DNA of 45,170 nucleotides from a virus. Within the stretch, counting starts at the first letter, position 1; every line of letters starts with the position of its first letter. Below the pieces are notes generated by a model. That model was not told the DNA's origin, ran no database searches, and saw nothing but the letters and a program-made list of their open reading frames with translations. The position numbers and the translations under genes were made by a program. This document shows positions 24,733 through 30,502 of the stretch, piece by piece. Location of the stretch: positions 1-45,170 of the IMG/VR virus record IMGVR_UViG_3300037487_000837; one strand, written 5' to 3'.

Positions 24733-25129
24733 TAATAGTACGATGCTAAAGCATCTAACATGGTATGAGTTTGATCATGCAGTAAAGTCAATAGCCAGTA
24801 AGTGCCCTGCTGTTAACGGTGTGTATGGTGAACCACGAGGCGGTACTATTCTAGCTGTTGCATTGTCGCACCAATTGATGGTTCCATTCATTAAAGAGCC
24901 TAGAATTGGTGCACTATGGGTTGATGATATTATAGACACAGGTAAAACTATAGATGATGCGTTTAAAGGAATGACTTATGCTGCATGGTTTAATAAACGG
25001 CGTGATTACGACATCATCACAGGGCAGGAATGTGGTGATGAGTGGTTAGTCTTCCCATGGGAGAAAAGAAGTTATGCGGTCAAAGACAAGGAGCAGTATG
25101 ACTCTTCTCGTAGAACGAAAAATAAATGA
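24725..25129 (+). CDS. Phosphoribosyltransferase-domain protein
   Basis: A 134-residue protein with the PRPP-binding signature 'LWVDDIIDTGKT' (two acidic residues, then D-x-GKT) and an upstream 'YGEPRGGTILAVALSHQL' segment, the P-loop-like PPi site of type I phosphoribosyltransferases. Such enzymes join bases to PRPP in salvage. The substrate-specifying hood is small, so the substrate is unknown. It is the last gene of the nucleotide block and overlaps the HTH gene. Promoter copy B starts about 10 bp after its stop. Confidence 0.75.
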   Translation: MADNSTMLKHLTWYEFDHAVKSIASKCPAVNGVYGEPRGGTILAVALSHQLMVPFIKEPRIGALWVDDIIDTGKTIDDAFKGMTYAAWFNKRRDYDIITGQECGDEWLVFPWEKRSYAVKDKEQYDSSRRTKNK

Positions 25130-25138
25130 AATAAAGTG

Positions 25139-25166
25139 TTTACTTTGCCGAACTGTGTGATAAGAT
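25139..25166 (+). promoter_or_regulatory. Repeat-family promoter, copy B
   Basis: -35 TTTACT (25139-25144), 16-bp spacer, -10 TAAGAT (25161-25166). The 30 bp at 25118-25147 are identical to 26602-26631 upstream of copy C, starting inside the phosphoribosyltransferase gene. It drives the DUF932 gene. Confidence 0.65.
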
Positions 25167-25170
25167 GCTT

Positions 25171-25191
25171 ATGTGGTTACTTTGATCACAT
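25171..25191 (+). promoter_or_regulatory. 5' leader hairpin after promoter B
   Basis: Arms ATGTGGT (25171-25177) and ATCACAT (25185-25191) pair over 7 bp with one G-U pair around a 7-base loop. The hairpin begins at about the expected transcription start and is identical to the one after promoter C. It could protect the mRNA 5' end or act as an operator. Confidence 0.55.
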
Positions 25192-25207
25192 AACAGGAGA
25201 AATAAAG

Positions 25208-26179
25208 ATGGCACACGAAATAGCAACGATGATCGACGGTAGAAGTGCAATGGCTTATGTTGGTGATACACCTTGGCATGGTCTAGGCCAATCTCTTACA
25301 GTAGGCGCACCTTTGGAAACATGGGTAAAAGAAGCTGGCATGGATTTTAAAATCTCAGGAAGCCCAGTACTGTATCAAAAAGGATCTGAATATCTACAAC
25401 ATGGTTCTAAACAAGTGCTTTACCGCGAAGACACAGGTGCCGCACTTGGTGTAGTTGGCGATAAGTATAAAGTAGTACAACCTATCGAGATCTTAGAGTT
25501 CTTTCGCGATCTAGTTGAAGGACAAGGATTTGAACTAGAAACAGCTGGCGTTCTGTTCGGTGGTGCAAAATATTGGGCTCTTGCTCGTACTGGCAACACT
25601 GTTAAAATTGGTGACAATGATGTGCTAAAGGATTATCTAATGCTAGCTACTGCATGCGACGGTACTCTAAAAACTATAGCACGTAGAACGTCAATCAGGG
25701 TTGTTTGTAACAACACACTCAACTTAAGCAGTAAAGATAAAATGAACGATGTTCGTGTACCACATAGCACAACTTTCAACGGTGATAATGTTAAAACTGA
25801 ATTAGGTCTTCGACAAGAGGAATGGACAGAGTTCTCTGATCAGATCAATCTATTAGCAAACACTCCTCTTTCTGATGCTCAAGCAATTGCCTTTACTAGA
25901 AGCTTATTTAACGATGCTAGTGCAAAAGGCAGTGCTCAAGTGCTTAAAGTATTACAGCTCTATTCTGGTCAAGGCAAAGGCAGTGAATTCAAATCGGCAA
26001 AAGGTACTGCGTGGGGTTTATTAAATGCCACTACTGAGATGATGGATTGGCACCAAGGTAAAACTCAAGATCGTCGCTTAGAGACAGCATGGTTATACAA
26101 CGGCGTGAACATTAAACAATTAGCATTTGATGGTCTATTGGCAGTTGCTAATGACTCAAGTGTCTTGGTTGCGGCATAA
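25208..26179 (+). CDS. DUF932 (phage/plasmid-like) protein
   Basis: A 323-residue protein with the DUF932/TIGR03299 pattern: 'DTPWHGLGQ' near the N-terminus, 'YKVVQPIEILEFFRDL', 'ATACDGTLKTIARRTSIRVVCNNTL' in the middle and 'KGTAWGLLNATTEMMDW' near the C-terminus. The family is widespread on phages and plasmids; its biochemical role is not established. The start at 25208 has AGGAGA upstream; a longer frame from 25136 would run back through the promoter and hairpin. It is transcribed from promoter copy B. Confidence 0.85.
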   Translation: MAHEIATMIDGRSAMAYVGDTPWHGLGQSLTVGAPLETWVKEAGMDFKISGSPVLYQKGSEYLQHGSKQVLYREDTGAALGVVGDKYKVVQPIEILEFFRDLVEGQGFELETAGVLFGGAKYWALARTGNTVKIGDNDVLKDYLMLATACDGTLKTIARRTSIRVVCNNTLNLSSKDKMNDVRVPHSTTFNGDNVKTELGLRQEEWTEFSDQINLLANTPLSDAQAIAFTRSLFNDASAKGSAQVLKVLQLYSGQGKGSEFKSAKGTAWGLLNATTEMMDWHQGKTQDRRLETAWLYNGVNIKQLAFDGLLAVANDSSVLVAA

Positions 26180-26255
26180 CATGTTTGGTTCAATAAACTA
26201 CTGGGATGGAGGGCACATGATCGAAGACCCTCTATCTCAGCAAAGGAGAAATGCA

Positions 26256-26477
26256 ATGAATGATGAGCAAAGCAAGATGCTTGACAAGCTCTTAAAAATA
26301 GGTCCTGTTCCAGCTAAACTTCGTGAAATGGGTAGAAAAGTAACAATTACCGACCTCGGAAACAAAGCGACAACCGTAATGGTTAAAGGAATGTTCGGCG
26401 TCATCGCTGAAGTGGATAGAAGCCAGCTCGTTCTGGATACTAAGGCTATTCCTTACTACAGTAAACGTGCAAAATGA
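26256..26477 (+). CDS. Small phage protein, function unknown
   Basis: A 73-residue basic protein (MNDEQSKMLDKLL...) with beta-rich 'KVTITDLGNKATTVMV' and 'GVIAEVDRSQLVL' segments. AAAGGAG 7 bases before the ATG at 26256 supports this start; in-frame ATGs at 26217 and 26181 would give longer products (86 or 98 residues). No family recognised. Confidence 0.55.
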   Translation: MNDEQSKMLDKLLKIGPVPAKLREMGRKVTITDLGNKATTVMVKGMFGVIAEVDRSQLVLDTKAIPYYSKRAK

Positions 26478-26644
26478 TGGTAAATAGTTCATTCTTACCG
26501 TATAGGTTTATATTCGTAAGAAAAGATAATGTCACCGTGCATCACGCCGTAGGCCATTTTCTTGAACATCTGTGTAAAAATGAAATTATTTCAACAAAAC
26601 TAAAAATAAATGAAATAAAGTGTTTACTTTGTAGAACGACATGA
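26474..26644 (+). CDS. Possible 56-residue ORF running into promoter C
   Basis: An open frame starting MMVNSSFLPYRFIFV, with its ATG overlapping the previous stop (ATGA). Its last codons cover the -35 element of promoter C and stop just before the -10 box. There is no good ribosome binding site, so expression would depend on re-initiation. May be chance; otherwise the 26478-26601 stretch holds nothing recognisable. Confidence 0.25.
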   Translation: MMVNSSFLPYRFIFVRKDNVTVHHAVGHFLEHLCKNEIISTKLKINEIKCLLCRTT

Positions 26645-26650
26645 TACTAT
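26623..26650 (+). promoter_or_regulatory. Repeat-family promoter, copy C
   Basis: -35 TTTACT (26623-26628), 16-bp spacer, -10 TACTAT (26645-26650). The upstream 30 bp equal those of copy B. It drives the run of small genes from 26690. Confidence 0.65.
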
Positions 26651-26654
26651 GATT

Positions 26655-26675
26655 ATGTGGTTACTTTGATCACAT
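26655..26675 (+). promoter_or_regulatory. 5' leader hairpin after promoter C
   Basis: Same 7-bp stem and 7-base loop as after promoter B, within a 25-bp block (26653-26677) identical to 25169-25193. The ribosome binding site AAGGAG follows at once. Confidence 0.55.
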
Positions 26676-26689
26676 AAAAGGAGAACAAA

Positions 26690-26803
26690 ATGTTAAATTT
26701 ATTATTAGGCGCGGTACTTGGTGCAATTATTATGGATTTTGCTTGGGCTTATAAATTAGGTTACGTGCAACGCGTTTGGTCACGGATCAGAGGTTCAAAA
26801 TGA
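26690..26803 (+). CDS. 37-residue single-pass membrane protein
   Basis: Starts MLNLLLGAVLGAIIMDFAWA, a hydrophobic helix at residues 2-20, followed by a basic tail. AAGGAG is placed well before the ATG, directly after promoter C and its hairpin, so it is the first gene of this transcript. Its stop overlaps the next start (ATGA). Function unknown; a small inner-membrane effector is possible. Confidence 0.6.
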   Translation: MLNLLLGAVLGAIIMDFAWAYKLGYVQRVWSRIRGSK

Positions 26804-26964
26804 ACTACGTTCCAGATCCAAAGTCACAAATATGGGCAAGTGTCATGCCGTTCAAATATGTACCTGACACAATGCCTGAATTAACTCCACAACAACAAGC
26901 CGAAAATGCTGAATATGTAGCAGCGGCTATCGAAAATAAAGAAAGAGGGTGGTCAAATGACTAA
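26800..26964 (+). CDS. 54-residue protein, function unknown
   Basis: Polar protein starting MNYVPDPKSQIWASVMPFKY with an acidic helical C-terminal half. The start overlaps the previous stop, indicating coupled translation. A start at 26776 is possible but lacks a ribosome binding site. Confidence 0.5.
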   Translation: MNYVPDPKSQIWASVMPFKYVPDTMPELTPQQQAENAEYVAAAIENKERGWSND

Positions 26965-27103
26965 CCCTATCGACCCAGTTGTCCTAGATCTAAATGCACA
27001 ACTCGATGAAATTATCCGTCAATTACAATTAGCCCGTGAAGAGTTTGTCATACTTGAAGCTCGCATGGCACAAAGGGAGAAAGACAATGAGCCAATTCAT
27101 TGA
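26957..27103 (+). CDS. 48-residue coiled-coil protein, function unknown
   Basis: Starts MTNPIDPVVLDLNAQLDEII; residues 10-42 form an amphipathic, probably coiled-coil helix. AGAGGGTGG lies just upstream, and the gene overlaps both neighbours. Confidence 0.5.
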   Translation: MTNPIDPVVLDLNAQLDEIIRQLQLAREEFVILEARMAQREKDNEPIH

Positions 27104-27473
27104 AATAGCTAAGATGTACAACATCATCACCAACAAACTAAAACATTCACCTGTCGCAGTCTCACTAATGGACTTCCATGATATGGTAGAACTAGCTAAT
27201 GAGAAAGAAGTTCGCATTCGTGATTGTCTAAAGCAATTGCACAAAAAAGGACTGGTTCGTACTGTGCCGATCGTGCAGGTTAGTGGTCGTAGTCGAGTAG
27301 GGTATGAATGGGTCGGAAGTAAAGTACATGTTCCTGTCGAGTTAGTTAAAGCCATACAAGCTGCGCCACCGGTTGTACAACCTACAGATGACATTCGTAT
27401 TAAGGTGAATACCGACCATTCCGTCACTATTATAACCAAAGCAATTCGTATCACTATTGAGGTGCCAACATGA
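27087..27473 (+). CDS. Winged-helix-like small regulator
   Basis: A 128-residue protein. Residues about 25-75 look like a winged helix ('MDFHDMVELANEKEVRIRDCLKQLHKKGLVRTV'-type pattern, partly quoted), followed by an extended beta-rich tail ('IRIKVNTDHSVTIITKAIR'). AGGGAG-type ribosome binding site before the ATG at 27087. DNA binding is likely; target unknown. Confidence 0.5.
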   Translation: MSQFIEIAKMYNIITNKLKHSPVAVSLMDFHDMVELANEKEVRIRDCLKQLHKKGLVRTVPIVQVSGRSRVGYEWVGSKVHVPVELVKAIQAAPPVVQPTDDIRIKVNTDHSVTIITKAIRITIEVPT

Positions 27474-27658
27474 TAGACTTTGCAAAACAAATTGAAAACT
27501 TAGGGGCAGACATGTCCGATGCTGAAAGGCAATTAGCCATCATCAACGGCATTCAGAACAACTTAGGATCCATGATCCACCTAATGCAACAAATGGAGCA
27601 ACGCATTGTAGTTTTGGAACGTACAGTTACTTACTTAGAGGAGAAGGCAAATGAATGA
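27470..27658 (+). CDS. 62-residue coiled-coil protein
   Basis: Heptad-like helix over most of its length (ending RIVVLERTVTYLEEKANE). The ATG overlaps the previous stop. Small coiled-coil phage proteins like this can be multimeric adaptors; no specific family was recognised. Confidence 0.5.
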   Translation: MIDFAKQIENLGADMSDAERQLAIINGIQNNLGSMIHLMQQMEQRIVVLERTVTYLEEKANE

Positions 27659-27815
27659 CCAAAGATACCCACGCACTAGCCAAGAGGCGTTTGGTTCACG
27701 TTCTTATGCTGAGGACTTCGATGACTTGGATCCTGACACATTACGTTTATACACAGGTCGTTGGATCATGGTGTTACTAGTTGCGCTAGGGGCGTTACTA
27801 CTATGGGCCGCATAG
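27651..27815 (+). CDS. 54-residue C-terminal-anchored membrane protein
   Basis: Polar acidic N-terminus followed by a hydrophobic helix near the end (WIMVLLVALGALLLWAA, 38-54), so probably tail-anchored. AGGAG upstream, overlapping the previous stop. Confidence 0.55.
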   Translation: MNDQRYPRTSQEAFGSRSYAEDFDDLDPDTLRLYTGRWIMVLLVALGALLLWAA

Positions 27816-28168
27816 CGATGCAATTAGATGACGTTCGCACTGCTCTGTATTTAGAGATACTAGAGGCTAATCGTACTGCGACTAGTCTCATTGAGCAAGG
27901 GTACACCAGAGTGCATGTGCAGAAGTGCATGCCTATGTTAATTACAGCAGGGTTGATTTATAAGTACGGGCATGGCAAGTTCTCGTACTACTCCGTTGAT
28001 AAGTCTGAACCTACAGAGGTTCGTAATTACGCAAAGAAGGTTAACCCATTGGTGATAGCAGATGCGTACAAGCAGCACCCAGACCTTGCATTCCGGATGG
28101 GCTACACGGACATTGAGCCTATTAAGGGTAGAGTATTTAAAGGGGTACTACATGAGCAAAGACCGTAA
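27803..28168 (+). CDS. Winged-helix-like small protein
   Basis: A 121-residue basic protein. Residues about 10-60 ('LEANRTATSLIEQGYTRVHV...LITAGLIYKYG') form a helix-turn-helix plus wing pattern similar to the 27087 gene, so both may be regulators. AGGGG before the ATG at 27803; a second in-frame ATG lies at 27818. Confidence 0.5.
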   Translation: MGRIAMQLDDVRTALYLEILEANRTATSLIEQGYTRVHVQKCMPMLITAGLIYKYGHGKFSYYSVDKSEPTEVRNYAKKVNPLVIADAYKQHPDLAFRMGYTDIEPIKGRVFKGVLHEQRP

Positions 28169-28322
28169 TCCTATTACTGGTGACAAGATAATCAGCAAGA
28201 AAAGCACCACGGACTACACCGATAACTTTGATGCCATCTTTCGCCAACGTAAGGCTGAGATTGACGAGCAGTTAGCCGAAGCCGAAGTTGAGGACTACAA
28301 GGAGAACAAAGATGCCATGTAA
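28152..28322 (+). CDS. 56-residue acidic protein, function unknown
   Basis: Starts MSKDRNPITGDKII, then a charged helix ('FRQRKAEIDEQLAEAEVEDY'). AAAGGGG lies 7 bases before the ATG. The start overlaps the previous gene. Confidence 0.55.
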   Translation: MSKDRNPITGDKIISKKSTTDYTDNFDAIFRQRKAEIDEQLAEAEVEDYKENKDAM

Positions 28323-28461
28323 CGGAGATTGCCAACAGGGTAGAACCTGTAATTGTAGTAGATACACCGATAGAGCCACAGTAGTAATTGTAGTGGTGTT
28401 TGTTTTAGGCGTACTTGGCATGTTGTATGGTATGTATAAGTTACTTAGTGGGGTGATGTGA
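28312..28461 (+). CDS. 49-residue Cys-rich membrane protein
   Basis: N-terminus MPCNGDCQQGRTCNCSR has four Cys, followed by a transmembrane helix (about 23-43, VVIVVVFVLGVLGMLYGMY). The 'C-x3-C-QGR-x-C-x-C' start is a pattern I associate with small proteins of Betaproteobacteria phages and prophages. GGAG upstream; overlaps both neighbours. Function unknown. Confidence 0.6.
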   Translation: MPCNGDCQQGRTCNCSRYTDRATVVIVVVFVLGVLGMLYGMYKLLSGVM

Positions 28462-28700
28462 TGAAACATAAATGGCATGACGAGATTGTAGCTTGGGCAG
28501 GTGGGGCTGAGATTGAAATTTATATGCACGATAAATGGACTGATATAGATACTCCACAATGGCATCAAGATAATGAATACCGCATCAAACCACAACCAAA
28601 ACAGCCGAAGTATTTGTATGCGTACTACAGAGATAAAGTATATTTCTTGCAAGATAAAGATGCTTCTAATAGGTATTACATAGGAAAGATAGAGGTATAA
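28461..28700 (+). CDS. Small conserved phage protein (W...YRIKP type)
   Basis: A 79-residue protein with 'HDEIVAWAGGAEIEIYMHDKW' and 'WHQDNEYRIKP', a pattern common in small proteins of many proteobacterial phages; the family's function is not known to me. Start at the ATG following the previous stop. Confidence 0.65.
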   Translation: MKHKWHDEIVAWAGGAEIEIYMHDKWTDIDTPQWHQDNEYRIKPQPKQPKYLYAYYRDKVYFLQDKDASNRYYIGKIEV

Positions 28701-28701
28701 G

Positions 28702-29031
28702 ATGACTAAAGACGAAGCATTGCGTATGGCGATTGAAGCATTTGAGCCAGAAGAATCTACATGGTGGAGTCATACTAAAACGGCAAAAGCATATCAAGCC
28801 TGTAATGAAGCATTAGAACAGCCAGCACAAGAACCTATACATAATTGCCCTAATTGCAATAGTTTGTTCACTAAAGAAATTCATTCAATTCCTGCACCAG
28901 CATGGCAAGGATTAAGTGATGATGAAATATGGGATATAGCAAATTTTTTAGGCAAGAACAAAGAATGGGATTATCCAGTTATGTTTGCTAAAACTATTGA
29001 ACGAGCATTAAGGGAGAAGAACCATGAGTGA
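28702..29031 (+). CDS. Conserved phage accessory protein
   Basis: A 109-residue protein beginning MTKDEALRMAIEAFE, with 'QACNEALEQPAQEP', a CPNC pair and 'WQGLSDDEIWDIANFLG'. These are typical modules of shuffled accessory proteins in Burkholderia and enterobacterial phages. No catalytic role evident. Confidence 0.6.
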   Translation: MTKDEALRMAIEAFEPEESTWWSHTKTAKAYQACNEALEQPAQEPIHNCPNCNSLFTKEIHSIPAPAWQGLSDDEIWDIANFLGKNKEWDYPVMFAKTIERALREKNHE

Positions 29032-29269
29032 GTACATAGAAGAAAGTGCATTAGGTAATCACATGGGGATAGGTTGCTTGGTTAGAACATGGAAAGACGG
29101 AAGTAAACTTGAAATTGAATTTACAGACGCTAGCTATGACTGGCTAACCGACCCACGACTAGGCAGAGAGAACGGGGAGATTACCCCATGCGGTGAAATA
29201 AATAAACAGTACCTCTATAAAAAGCTAGGTGAGTTTATTGCTATGAAGTTAAAGGAGAAGAACGGATGA
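29024..29269 (+). CDS. 81-residue protein, function unknown
   Basis: Acidic, mixed alpha/beta protein ('LVRTWKDGSKLEIEFTDASY'). GGGAGAAG-type site upstream; overlaps the previous gene by 8 bp. Not recognised. Confidence 0.5.
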   Translation: MSEYIEESALGNHMGIGCLVRTWKDGSKLEIEFTDASYDWLTDPRLGRENGEITPCGEINKQYLYKKLGEFIAMKLKEKNG

Positions 29270-29394
29270 AATGGATAATTGCGTTATGTTGGTTTATTAC
29301 AATGCCTCTAGCTATTTTAAAAGTTAGTTATGACATAGCTTTATCTTTTATAGAAGTAAAAGCTGAAGAAAGTTTCAATGGAGAAATAAAATGA
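29266..29394 (+). CDS. 42-residue membrane protein
   Basis: Starts MKWIIALCWFITMPLAILKV, a transmembrane or signal-like helix, then an acidic tail. AAAGGAG upstream. Overlaps the next ATG (ATGA). Confidence 0.5.
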   Translation: MKWIIALCWFITMPLAILKVSYDIALSFIEVKAEESFNGEIK

Positions 29395-29579
29395 ACCCAA
29401 GCCAACAAGCTCTGTATGACGTAGTATCCATAGCCCTAGCCACGATGATGATGGTGATGATTGTAGGTAGGGCATGGGATAGTTATTATCCAACCGCAAC
29501 CAAAGTAGCCTGTGCAATTGACGTACAGTATGAACAAGCTAGAGTAACGTATTTAGGGACAGGAGTGGTGTATGAATAA
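29391..29579 (+). CDS. 62-residue single-pass membrane protein
   Basis: One hydrophobic helix at about residues 11-27 (VVSIALATMMMVMIVG) followed by a polar domain. GGAG upstream, coupled to both neighbours. Function unknown. Confidence 0.5.
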   Translation: MNPSQQALYDVVSIALATMMMVMIVGRAWDSYYPTATKVACAIDVQYEQARVTYLGTGVVYE

Positions 29580-29793
29580 TTACACTTTTGACACGGAAAG
29601 GCTGTCGGACTACTACAAAGATGCCTATGGCTTTCGCCCAGACTATGCTTATATGAAAGCATGGCATGACTACCAAGATGACTTTAAGCAGGTGATATGG
29701 GACAGAATATTAGTTGACCTTGCTCGTGCTGTTGAAGAGTCAAAGCAATATGAAGCAGACAAACAATATCAGGCGGATAAGGATGATGATTGA
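29572..29793 (+). CDS. 73-residue acidic protein
   Basis: Tyr- and Asp-rich ('YKDAYGFRPDYAYMKAWHDY'), helical, ending in a strongly acidic tail (KDDD). ACAGGAG upstream. Acidic small phage proteins sometimes mimic DNA, but nothing here proves that. Confidence 0.5.
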   Translation: MNNYTFDTERLSDYYKDAYGFRPDYAYMKAWHDYQDDFKQVIWDRILVDLARAVEESKQYEADKQYQADKDDD

Positions 29794-29956
29794 ACTCTGC
29801 CCTATCTGTTCAGCCAAGGATAAAGAGATGTACCATATGACTGCGCATATCGCAAGACTAACCCAAATGATGGCGCAGGATCATGATACAATTCAATCGC
29901 TCAAGTATGAATTACTATTAGAAAAGAACAAGCATGACAGACTATCAGATACGTAA
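29783..29956 (+). CDS. 57-residue protein with CPIC pair
   Basis: Starts with tandem Met and 'IELCPICSAKDK', one C-x2-C pair, then a long helix. The second half of a zinc finger is not obvious, though two His lie nearby. Overlaps the previous stop. Confidence 0.4.
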   Translation: MMIELCPICSAKDKEMYHMTAHIARLTQMMAQDHDTIQSLKYELLLEKNKHDRLSDT

Positions 29957-30101
29957 AGCATGGAGAATAAAATTGAACGATAAACGAAACCGTGATCGTG
30001 ACCATAGCGTAGCAAGGTATGATCATGACTCAAAGGTAATAAATCGAGCAATGAATATGTACAATATCACAGGTAGAGTTGCAACATGGGTTCGACATTA
30101 A
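29934..30101 (+). CDS. 55-residue basic protein
   Basis: Very rich in Arg, Lys, Asp and His ('KLNDKRNRDRDHSVARYDHD'), with no membrane segment. Overlaps the previous gene. The ribosome binding site is weak. Confidence 0.35.
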   Translation: MTDYQIRKAWRIKLNDKRNRDRDHSVARYDHDSKVINRAMNMYNITGRVATWVRH

Positions 30102-30114
30102 CAAAGGAGTCAGT

Positions 30115-30207
30115 ATGACTGAAGCACAATTACAGGAACTTAGAGAACTACTAATGAAAGCCCATCGTAAACAAGGAGCAATATCATGCCTACAAGACAG
30201 GAACTAG
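30115..30207 (+). CDS. 30-residue mini-protein
   Basis: A single amphipathic helix (MTEAQLQELRELLMKAHRKQ) with a strong AAAGGAG before the ATG. It overlaps the next gene. Confidence 0.4.
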   Translation: MTEAQLQELRELLMKAHRKQGAISCLQDRN

Positions 30208-30314
30208 TATTAAAATTTATGCTCGCATTGGCGGCTAATGCATCATGGCATGACTCTGAGCTTATTTTGGGTCTAGCAGGTGATTTAGCAGATGCATATC
30301 TAGCTAGTCTATGA
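30186..30314 (+). CDS. 42-residue protein, function unknown
   Basis: Starts MPTRQELVLKFMLALAANAS; helical, alanine- and leucine-rich. CAAGGAGC upstream, inside the previous gene. Overlaps the next ATG. Confidence 0.4.
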   Translation: MPTRQELVLKFMLALAANASWHDSELILGLAGDLADAYLASL

Positions 30315-30502
30315 ACAACCTAAAGCAGTTAATCGAAGACTGCAGGTCTGTAGGAATGGAGATTCCTGACACATTAAGCGAGAGCGACTATGAAGTGCTT
30401 TTTGCTATACAGTCGATCGTGTTCCTGCAGACTAATAGACATCATCCACGGATTAAACCGCCTGCTGATCACTTACCTGCTTCATCTTTTGACTTCCAAT
30501 AG
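30311..30502 (+). CDS. Last gene of the rightward small-gene run
   Basis: A 63-residue protein (MNNLKQLIEDCRSVGMEIPD). Its end overlaps the converging leftward gene by 34 bp, so there is no room for a conventional bidirectional terminator. Function unknown. Confidence 0.45.
   Translation: MNNLKQLIEDCRSVGMEIPDTLSESDYEVLFAIQSIVFLQTNRHHPRIKPPADHLPASSFDFQ

Noticed and set aside
25136-25207. Longer DUF932 protein starting at 25136
   Set aside because: That extension would translate the promoter and hairpin; the ATG at 25208 has a strong ribosome binding site.
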